From Cellvibrionaceae bacterium (GTDB taxonomy: Bacteria > Pseudomonadota > Gammaproteobacteria > Pseudomonadales > Cellvibrionaceae), in contig JALUYN010000689.1 in NCBI GenBank assembly GCA_027012915.1, positions 1-5,238 on the forward strand: a DNA stretch of 5,238 bases, written 5' to 3'. The position numbers were made by a program, and so were the translations under genes. This document shows, one piece after another, positions 1 to 5,238 of this stretch (positions within the stretch are counted from its first letter, which is position 1; every line of letters begins with the position of its first letter). Below the pieces are notes generated by a model. That model did no database searches, was not told the origin of the DNA, and saw only the letters and a list, made by a program, of their open reading frames with translations.

Positions 1-1
1 C

Positions 2-559
2 AAGGGCACCATAATTTCAGATCCCTGCGTGGATTGTCATGGCCAGGGGCTTATCGAAGAGACCAAGACTCTGTCGGTGAAAGTACCTGCTGGTGTTGAT
101 ACTGGTGATCGCATTCGTCTGGCGGGTGAGGGTGAGGCCGGTGCAGATGGTGGTCCGTCCGGTGATCTCTATGTACAGGTCTCGGTTAAAGAGCACTCTA
201 TCTTCCAGCGTGATGGAAAAAACCTCTACTGTGAGGTGCCCATCAGCTTTGTCGATGCGGCGCTGGGCGGAGAGCTGGATGTGCCAACCTTGGATGGTCG
301 CGTCAAGCTTAAGGTTCCTGCCGAAACACAAACTGGCAAGCTGTTCCGTTTACGCGGTAAGGGTGTAACCCCTGTACGTGGAGGCGGTGCTGGTGATCTG
401 ATGTGTCGTGTCATCGTTGAGACACCGGTGAATTTGAGCAATAAGCAGAAAGATCTGCTTAAAGAGCTTAAGCAGAGTATGAGCGGAGACAAGAATTCGC
501 CAAAGCAGAGTAGCTGGTTTGAAGGTATGAAAAACTTCTTCGGTGATATGAAACTTTAG
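2..559 (+). CDS. dnaJ: Chaperone protein DnaJ (Hsp40), C-terminal part, 5' truncated by window edge
   Basis: DnaJ is the cytoplasmic J-domain co-chaperone that delivers unfolded clients to DnaK and stimulates its ATPase. The visible 185 residues correspond to about residue 189 onward of the 376-residue E. coli protein. The J domain, Gly/Phe linker and first three zinc repeats therefore lie to the left of the window. The fourth CxxCxGxG zinc repeat is present (CVDCHGQG, bases 26-49). It is followed by the substrate-binding beta domains, with family-typical stretches such as [26 protein letters not shown], and [20 protein letters not shown] then [13 protein letters not shown] charged linker leads to the C-terminal dimerisation tail, which ends [14 protein letters not shown]. 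The frame is open from the left edge to the TAG at 557-559. No terminator with a U-tract follows, so read-through into dapB, 110 bases on, is possible. Both length and end match the family, so this is not a broken gene. Confidence 0.97.
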   Translation, partial: KGTIISDPCVDCHGQGLIEETKTLSVKVPAGVDTGDRIRLAGEGEAGADGGPSGDLYVQVSVKEHSIFQRDGKNLYCEVPISFVDAALGGELDVPTLDGRVKLKVPAETQTGKLFRLRGKGVTPVRGGGAGDLMCRVIVETPVNLSNKQKDLLKELKQSMSGDKNSPKQSSWFEGMKNFFGDMKL

Positions 560-564
560 TGATT

Positions 565-654
565 GTAGGTCGGCTAGAGCGAGGCGATAGCCGGCAAGTC
601 AGTGTGGGCCGCCAGTTGGTTGTGTTGGCGGTCGCTACGCTCTGGCCAGCCTAC
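565..654. repeat. REP-like inverted pair (BIME-type element) between dnaJ and dapB
   Basis: Two related units face each other. The left unit starts GTAGG at 565-569. It forms a hairpin of 569-576 with 588-595 (eight pairs, one G-T) around an 11-base loop. The right unit, read on the minus strand, starts GTAGG at 654-650 and carries the same core: AGAGCG at 576-581 matches CGCTCT at 638-643, and GCGA at 584-587 matches TCGC at 632-635. A central hairpin, CCGCCA (609-614) with TGGCGG (626-631), sits between them. A GTAG head followed by an imperfect GC-rich hairpin, paired in opposite orientation in an intergenic gap, is the known architecture of REP/BIME elements mobilised by RAYT transposases. 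Copy number elsewhere in the genome cannot be seen here, so the class is inferred from form only. The element ends 15 bases before the dapB start. Confidence 0.55.
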
Positions 655-666
655 GGTGGGAAATAG

Positions 667-1473
<807 letters not shown>

Positions 1474-1530
1474 CCCCGATTTCAGTTACATTGAAGTCCG
1501 CAAAAGCACCATTTTGAGGCGATTAACAAT

Positions 1531-1560
1531 TGGACAGTTGGGTCCGAAATAACGTAGAAT
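1531..1560 (+). promoter_or_regulatory. Predicted sigma-70 promoter for the carA leader
   Basis: TGGACA at 1531-1536 matches the -35 consensus at five of six positions. TAGAAT at 1555-1560 matches the -10 at five of six. The spacer is 18 bases. The predicted start lies around 1566-1569. The six bases after the -10 are CCGCCC, a GC-rich discriminator of the kind associated with stringent (ppGpp-sensitive) promoters. Its position 55 bases past dapB fits an independent promoter for the carA leader or for a small RNA. The start site itself is inferred. Confidence 0.65.
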
Positions 1561-1566
1561 CCGCCC

Positions 1567-1656
1567 TCAGATCGAGCTTGGTCACTGAAGTTGGACTAAA
1601 CTGACTAGCGCATAATAAAAAGCGAGATGGAGCCTAGCGTTGCATCTCGCTTTTTT
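1567..1656 (+). ncRNA. Candidate ~90-nt leader RNA or small RNA upstream of carA
   Basis: A strong promoter and a strong intrinsic terminator frame a transcript of about 90 bases with no convincing ORF inside. The 5' part (1581-1604) can form a weak hairpin through AGTT (1589-1592) and AACT (1599-1602). The 3' end is the terminator. It may be the attenuated form of the carAB messenger, with read-through giving a leader of about 260 bases, or an independent sRNA. I recall from memory that Pseudomonas carAB responds to arginine and pyrimidines and has a leader, which makes attenuation the first hypothesis. The ends are predictions. Confidence 0.4.
1617..1656 (+). terminator. Rho-independent terminator / candidate carAB attenuator
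   Basis: GCGAGATG at 1622-1629 pairs perfectly with CATCTCGC at 1643-1650 across a 13-base loop, followed by six T at 1651-1656. Five A at 1617-1621 can extend the stem to 13 pairs, and they also make the element potentially bidirectional. It lies about 150 bases after the dapB stop and about 170 bases before carA, downstream of a promoter. It could therefore end dapB transcription, end a small RNA, or attenuate carAB. The hairpin is seen directly; the regulatory role is inferred. Confidence 0.85.
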
Positions 1657-1665
1657 GCAGCTAAA

Positions 1666-1743
1666 GGCCGGGCACTTCCACCTTTAATTACACGAAAATG
1701 CTTTTTTGAAACGTGCAGTAATGCGCGGTAGTGCCCCTCGGTC
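1666..1743 (+). promoter_or_regulatory. Long nested stem-loop in the carA leader
   Basis: Several nested complementary segments fold on a common axis. GGCC (1666-1669) pairs with GGTC (1740-1743, one G-U). GGGCACT (1670-1676) pairs perfectly with AGTGCCC (1730-1736). CC (1678-1679) pairs with GG (1727-1728). ATTAC (1687-1691) pairs with GTAAT (1718-1722), and ACG (1692-1694) with CGT (1712-1714). The result is an irregular 78-base stem with bulges and a U-rich top, lying just after the terminator. It would form only in read-through transcripts. It resembles no riboswitch I know. An RNA with a role in carAB expression is a hypothesis; chance pairing of the shorter segments cannot be ruled out. 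Confidence 0.35.
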
Positions 1744-1831
1744 TAGTGAAAATACCAATGCGGCGGCTGTGGCCGACGCAAATCCCGTGGCGAAACGTGC
1801 CCGGGCTTGTTTATTTAGGAGGCTGACTTGA
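1721..1831 (+). CDS. Possible 36-residue leader ORF whose stop overlaps the carA start
   Basis: An ATG at 1721 opens a 36-codon frame ending at TGA 1829-1831, so the TTG start of carA and this stop share the four bases TTGA. The peptide starts MRGSAPRSS and ends [12 protein letters not shown]. It holds six arginines, two of them encoded by the carA Shine-Dalgarno itself. The layout would allow ribosomes finishing this ORF to reinitiate at carA, and arginine is an end product of the pathway. Against it, no clear ribosome binding site precedes the ATG, the ATG is in the 3' arm of the long stem, and a frame this short can be open by chance. There is no recognised homologue. I treat it as a candidate only. 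Confidence 0.22.
   Translation: MRGSAPRSSENTNAAAVADANPVAKRARACLFRRLT
1759..1780 (+). promoter_or_regulatory. Compact GC-rich hairpin upstream of carA
   Basis: TGCG (1759-1762) pairs with CGCA (1777-1780). CGGC (1764-1767) pairs with GCCG (1772-1775) around the four-base loop TGTG. One G/A mismatch (1763/1776) separates the two blocks. This gives eight Watson-Crick pairs in 22 bases. No U-tract follows, so it is not a terminator. It lies 47 bases before the carA start and may help shape the leader RNA. Confidence 0.35.
1817..1830 (+). promoter_or_regulatory. carA ribosome binding site and TTG start codon
   Basis: AGGAGG at 1817-1822 is a full Shine-Dalgarno core, five bases before TTG at 1828-1830. 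No in-frame ATG or GTG lies between this site and the conserved LVLEDG block. The strong site offsets the weak start codon, and E. coli carA is also known to initiate at UUG. This decides the start. Confidence 0.9.
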
Positions 1832-2961
1832 CTACAGGTGCTCACCAACCCGCGATTCTGGTTCTCGAAGATGGCAGTGTATTTCGTGGAACCGCTATTG
1901 GTGCTGAAGGTATTTCAACGGGTGAGGTGGTCTTTAATACCTCCATCACCGGTTATCAGGAAATTCTGACCGATCCTTCCTATGCCGAGCAGATTGTAAC
2001 CCTGACCTATCCTCATATCGGCAGCGTTGGTACCAACTCTGAAGATGAGGAGTGTTCTAATATCTGGGCGAAAGGCCTGGTGATTCGTGATTTGCCTCTG
2101 CTGGCCAGTAACTTCCGCTGTGAAAAGTCCCTGGATGAGTATCTGAAGCAGCACAATATCCTTGGTATCGCCGATATTGATACCCGCCGTCTGACCCGGA
2201 TTCTGCGTGACAAGGGTGCGCAGAATGGTTGCATCATGGCCGGTGAAGTGGATGAAGTTAAGGCTCTGGAAGCCGCCAAGGGTTTTGCCGGTTTGAAGGG
2301 TATGGATCTGGCTAAAGAGGTCACTACTGCCGATACCTATAAGTGGGAAGAGGGCAGTTGGACTCTGGGAAGTGGTCACAGCAAGCCTGCGGCGGATAAG
2401 TTCAAAGTGGTTGCCTACGATTTTGGCGCCAAGCGCAATATTCTGCGCATGTTGGTAGATCGCGGCTGTGATCTCACCGTTGTGCCGGCCAAAACGCCCG
2501 CGTCTGAAGTCTTGGCTATGAATCCTGATGGTGTATTCCTGTCCAACGGTCCGGGCGATCCGGAGCCTTGCGATTACGCGATTGCGGCCATCAAAGAGAT
2601 TCTCGAGACCGATATCCCGGTCTTTGGTATCTGCCTGGGGCATCAGCTGCTGGCACTGGCGTCTGGCGCCAAGACCGTAAAAATGAAGTTTGGTCACCAT
2701 GGTGGCAACCACCCAGTAAAAGATCTGGATCGAGATGTGGTGATGATCACCAGTCAGAACCACGGTTTTGCAGTAGATGAAGACAGTTTGCCTGCTAACC
2801 TGAAGGCGACTCATAAGTCGTTGTTCGATGGCTCACTGCAGGGAATTCATCGCACTGACAAACCAGCCTTTAGTTTCCAGGGGCACCCGGAAGCAAGTCC
2901 CGGTCCCCACGATGCTGCGCCTTTGTTTGATCACTTTGTTGAGTTGATGGAAGCGCGATAA
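1828..2961 (+). CDS. carA: Carbamoyl-phosphate synthetase small (glutaminase) subunit
   Basis: CarA hydrolyses glutamine and channels ammonia to CarB for carbamoyl phosphate, the shared precursor of arginine and pyrimidines. The 377-residue protein is full length (E. coli has 382). Residues about 8-150 form the N-terminal CarA domain, with [19 protein letters not shown] (32-50) and TLTYPHIG (58-65). Residues about 193-377 are the class I glutamine amidotransferase domain. The oxyanion region [13 protein letters not shown] is at 238-250. The nucleophile elbow GICLGHQ places Cys269, and [12 protein letters not shown] places His353 and Glu355. These three numbers are identical to the E. coli catalytic triad. 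SQNHGFAVD at 309-317 is also conserved. Translation starts at TTG behind AGGAGG. carB follows after 70 bases, without overlap. Expression is probably driven from the promoter at 1531-1560 through the terminator-bearing leader. Nothing is missing or unusual in the protein. Confidence 0.98.
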   Translation: MTTGAHQPAILVLEDGSVFRGTAIGAEGISTGEVVFNTSITGYQEILTDPSYAEQIVTLTYPHIGSVGTNSEDEECSNIWAKGLVIRDLPLLASNFRCEKSLDEYLKQHNILGIADIDTRRLTRILRDKGAQNGCIMAGEVDEVKALEAAKGFAGLKGMDLAKEVTTADTYKWEEGSWTLGSGHSKPAADKFKVVAYDFGAKRNILRMLVDRGCDLTVVPAKTPASEVLAMNPDGVFLSNGPGDPEPCDYAIAAIKEILETDIPVFGICLGHQLLALASGAKTVKMKFGHHGGNHPVKDLDRDVVMITSQNHGFAVDEDSLPANLKATHKSLFDGSLQGIHRTDKPAFSFQGHPEASPGPHDAAPLFDHFVELMEAR

Positions 2962-3031
2962 GGCTTCAAAGCGACAGAGTTAAGATAAAAGACGAGACAG
3001 ATTTAAAATTTAACGCTTAAAAGAGTTCAAA
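2962..3031 (+). other. carA-carB intercistronic spacer with weak carB ribosome binding site
   Basis: These 70 bases are A-rich and purine-rich. No terminator and no convincing promoter are visible. AAGAG at 3020-3024 is a partial Shine-Dalgarno seven bases before the carB ATG. An in-frame TAA at 3011-3013 bars any earlier carB start. Unlike the Pseudomonas aeruginosa carA-orf-carB arrangement as I recall it, there is no extra ORF between the two genes here. Confidence 0.7.
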
Positions 3032-5238
3032 ATGCCAAAGAGAACAGACATTCAAAGCATCCTGATCTTGGGTGCCGGACCAATCGTAATTGGTCAGGCC
3101 TGTGAATTTGACTACTCCGGCGCTCAAGCTTGTAAAGCTCTGCGCGAAGAGGGTTTCCGGGTAATTTTGGTGAATTCCAATCCCGCAACCATTATGACCG
3201 ATCCGGCCATGGCCGACGCCACCTATATCGAGCCGATCGAGTGGCAGACAGTTGCCAAGATTATTGAAAAAGAGCGCCCTGATGCGGTATTGCCAACAAT
3301 GGGTGGCCAGACTGCATTGAACTGTGCTCTGGCGCTTCACGACAATGGCGTACTGGAACAGTACGGTGTTGAGTTGATTGGTGCCAACCAAGAGGCAATC
3401 TATAAGGCGGAAGATCGCGACGCTTTTGATAAGGCCATGAAGAAGATTGGTCTTGAGTGTGCCCGCGCTGAAATCGTACACAGCATGGATGAAGCTCGCA
3501 AAGTGCCTAAGCAGTTCGGCTTCCCGGTAATTATTCGCCCGTCATTTACCATGGGCGGTTCCGGTGGTGGTATTGCCTACAACTGGGAAGAATTCGAGGA
3601 AATCTGTACTCGCGGTCTGGATCTGTCGCCTACCAATGAGTTGCTGATCGATGAGTCGCTGCTGGGTTGGAAAGAGTACGAGATGGAAGTGGTTCGCGAT
3701 AAGAACGACAACTGCATCATCGTTTGTTCGATAGAGAACTTTGATCCAATGGGTGTGCATACCGGTGACTCCATCACTGTGGCCCCTGCGCAAACACTGA
3801 CCGATAAAGAGTTGCAGATCATGCGTAACGCATCTCTGGCGGTGCTGCGTGAAATTGGTGTTGAGACCGGCGGTTCAAACGTACAGTTTGCGGTAAATCC
3901 TGAGAATGGTCGTCTCGTAGTTATCGAAATGAATCCTCGTGTATCTCGCTCCTCCGCTTTGGCCTCCAAGGCAACCGGTTTCCCGATTGCCAAGATCGCT
4001 GCCAAGCTGGCTGTGGGTTACACCCTGGATGAGCTGCAGAATGATATTACCGGTGGTGCGACCCCGGCTTCTTTTGAGCCGAGTATCGACTACGTGGTTA
4101 CCAAAATTCCTCGCTTCACCTTTGAGAAGTTTGGTGATGCCGATGCCCGTCTGACCACCCAGATGAAGTCTGTTGGTGAGGTGATGGCCATTGGTCGTAC
4201 TTTCCAGGAGTCAGTGCAGAAAGCTCTGCGCGGCCTGGAAGTTGGCTCTGCTGGTTTTGAGCCCATCGTTGATATTAAAGATGAAGAATCCATGGCGCGT
4301 ATTCGTCGCGACCTGTCCACGCCAGGCGCTGAGCGCATCTGGTACGTGGGCGATGCCTTCCGTGCTGGCATGAGCGTCGAAGAAGTGTTTGAAGTTTCCG
4401 CAATCGATCCTTGGTTCCTGGTGCAGATCGAGGACATTATCAAGGCTGAGCAGCAGTTGTCTGAGCTGCCTATGTCTTCCGTCGATGCAGACTTGATGTT
4501 CCGCATGAAGCGTAAGGGCTTCTCGGATCGTCGTCTGGGTGAGTTGCTGGGTGTTAGCGAGAAGCAGTTGCGCGATCATCGCACCAAGCTGAATGTGCAC
4601 CCTGTCTATAAGCGTGTCGATACTTGTGCGGCTGAGTTCTCCACGTCTACTGCTTATATGTACTCTACCTATGAGGAAGAGTGTGAGGCCAATCCGTCAG
4701 ATCGTGACAAGATTATGGTACTCGGTGGCGGGCCTAACCGTATTGGTCAGGGTATTGAGTTTGACTATTGCTGTGTACACGCAGCATTGGCTTGTCGTGA
4801 TGACGGCTTTGAGACCATTATGGTCAACTGTAACCCGGAAACTGTTTCCACAGATTACGACACTTCTGATCGTCTGTTCTTTGAGCCGGTGACTCTGGAA
4901 GATGTGCTCGAAATTGTGCGTAAGGAAAAGCCGAAGGGTGTGATTGTTCAGTTTGGTGGTCAGACGCCGCTGAAGCTGGCTCGTGCTCTGGAGGCGGAAG
5001 GTGTACCGATTATTGGTACCAGCCCTGAGGCGATTGATCGTGCAGAAGATCGTGAGCGCTTCCAGCAAATGCTAAATCGCTTGGGTCTGAAGCAGCCTTC
5101 CAATGCCATTGTGCGCTCTACTGAAGAAGCGGTGAGCGAAGCAGGTAAGGTAGGTTACCCGTTGGTTGTGCGTCCTTCTTATGTTCTTGGTGGCCGTGCC
5201 ATGGAGATCGTGCACAAAGAGGAAGAGTTGCGTACCTA
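3032..5238 (+). CDS. carB: Carbamoyl-phosphate synthetase large (synthetase) subunit, 3' truncated by window edge
   Basis: CarB makes carbamoyl phosphate from bicarbonate, two ATP and ammonia supplied by CarA. The frame is open for 735 codons to the right edge; the E. coli protein has 1073. The first ATP-grasp half (about 1-400, carboxyphosphate synthesis) has GAGPIVIGQ at 14-22, Arg129 in AEDRDAF, Arg169 in [10 protein letters not shown], Gln285, and Glu299-Met-Asn301-Pro-Arg303. These numbers equal the E. coli nucleotide and metal ligands. The oligomerisation domain spans about 400-550 and ends near [10 protein letters not shown] (523-532). The second half repeats the fold: [10 protein letters not shown] at 565-574, [17 protein letters not shown], and [10 protein letters not shown] with Arg714, equivalent to E. 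coli Arg715 (one residue is missing near 555). The window ends inside this domain, so the rest of the second ATP-grasp site and the allosteric domain (UMP and ornithine binding in E. coli) are not visible. The ATG is preceded by a weak AAGAG. No frameshift is seen. Confidence 0.98.
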   Translation, partial: MPKRTDIQSILILGAGPIVIGQACEFDYSGAQACKALREEGFRVILVNSNPATIMTDPAMADATYIEPIEWQTVAKIIEKERPDAVLPTMGGQTALNCALALHDNGVLEQYGVELIGANQEAIYKAEDRDAFDKAMKKIGLECARAEIVHSMDEARKVPKQFGFPVIIRPSFTMGGSGGGIAYNWEEFEEICTRGLDLSPTNELLIDESLLGWKEYEMEVVRDKNDNCIIVCSIENFDPMGVHTGDSITVAPAQTLTDKELQIMRNASLAVLREIGVETGGSNVQFAVNPENGRLVVIEMNPRVSRSSALASKATGFPIAKIAAKLAVGYTLDELQNDITGGATPASFEPSIDYVVTKIPRFTFEKFGDADARLTTQMKSVGEVMAIGRTFQESVQKALRGLEVGSAGFEPIVDIKDEESMARIRRDLSTPGAERIWYVGDAFRAGMSVEEVFEVSAIDPWFLVQIEDIIKAEQQLSELPMSSVDADLMFRMKRKGFSDRRLGELLGVSEKQLRDHRTKLNVHPVYKRVDTCAAEFSTSTAYMYSTYEEECEANPSDRDKIMVLGGGPNRIGQGIEFDYCCVHAALACRDDGFETIMVNCNPETVSTDYDTSDRLFFEPVTLEDVLEIVRKEKPKGVIVQFGGQTPLKLARALEAEGVPIIGTSPEAIDRAEDRERFQQMLNRLGLKQPSNAIVRSTEEAVSEAGKVGYPLVVRPSYVLGGRAMEIVHKEEELRT

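Larger units (their letters stand above)
1474..1827 (+). other. dapB-carA intergenic control region (354 bases without an established gene)
   Basis: This gap separates dapB from carA. Bases 1474-1528 show no terminator for dapB and no recognisable element. From 1531 it contains, in order, a promoter, a roughly 50-base transcribed spacer, an intrinsic terminator, a long nested dyad, a short strong hairpin and the carA ribosome binding site. Each is listed separately. I looked for an ARG box (TGAAT-type dyad) and saw none. No tRNA or known riboswitch core was recognised. Confidence 0.8.

Noticed and set aside
1529..1550. Inverted repeat GGAC...GTCC overlapping the -35 box, as an operator
   Set aside because: Only four contiguous pairs plus scattered matches. 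It is too short to call an operator and matches no known regulator site such as an ARG box or PurR box.
1627..1731. 34-codon ORF starting inside the terminator 5' arm (MEPSVASRFF...)
   Set aside because: The ATG lies in the stem, no usable ribosome binding site precedes it at proper spacing, and the first codons merely read the hairpin and T-tract. It overlaps the next small ORF by 11 bases, but that is weak support.
1706..1734. Second promoter close to carA (TTGAAA at 1706-1711)
   Set aside because: No acceptable -10 hexamer lies at 16-18 bases; the best placed sequence is TAGTGC.
1799..1815. GCCCGGGC palindrome followed by a T-rich stretch, as a second terminator
   Set aside because: The palindrome has no loop, so it cannot form a stable hairpin, and the T-rich run is interrupted. 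It is directly followed by the carA ribosome binding site.
1631..1824. Terminator loop AGCCT (1631-1635) complementary to AGGCT (1820-1824) at the carA ribosome binding site
   Set aside because: Five bases of complementarity over nearly 200 bases is expected by chance. It would need covariation to be credible.
1915..2814. Minus-strand open frame of 299 codons opposite carA
   Set aside because: It is antisense to a fully conserved CarA with an intact catalytic triad. Its translation shows no recognisable domain and reflects codon bias of the plus-strand gene.
3017..5068. Several minus-strand and alternate-frame open frames across carB
   Set aside because: All overlap the continuous 735-codon carB frame, which carries ATP-grasp motifs at E. 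coli positions. None has recognisable protein content.

Overview
The window is a stretch of housekeeping chromosome from a gammaproteobacterium. Gene order is dnaJ (3' end), dapB, carA, carB (5' two thirds), all on the plus strand. The proteins read very close to the Escherichia coli and Pseudomonas versions, base composition is about half G+C, and dnaJ lying directly before dapB-carAB is the arrangement I know from Pseudomonas-like lineages. Species cannot be named from this. I see no insertion sequence, phage gene, tRNA, rRNA, CRISPR array or defence system.

Layout. Positions 2-559 hold the C-terminal half of the co-chaperone DnaJ. Positions 560-669 are a 110-base gap filled by two oppositely oriented GTAG-headed hairpin units that look like a REP pair (BIME). 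Positions 670-1473 hold a complete dapB (lysine/diaminopimelate pathway). Positions 1474-1827 are a 354-base control region, the most interesting part of the window. It has a near-consensus sigma-70 promoter with a GC-rich discriminator, a strong intrinsic terminator about 90 bases downstream, a long nested stem-loop, a compact hairpin, and a consensus Shine-Dalgarno sequence before a TTG start. Positions 1828-2961 hold complete carA. A 70-base A-rich gap follows, then carB from 3032 off the right edge (735 complete codons, roughly 68% of the usual length).

How the parts fit. CarA (glutaminase) and CarB (synthetase) form carbamoyl-phosphate synthetase, which feeds both arginine and pyrimidine synthesis. 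The promoter-terminator pair ahead of carA suggests either an attenuated carAB leader or a separate small RNA of about 90 nt. A 36-codon arginine-containing ORF starts inside the long stem and ends on TTGA, overlapping the carA start by four bases, so translational coupling is possible. This is inference from sequence layout. All four protein assignments are secure. The novelty, if any, lies in the carA leader and the REP-like pair, not in a new protein system.
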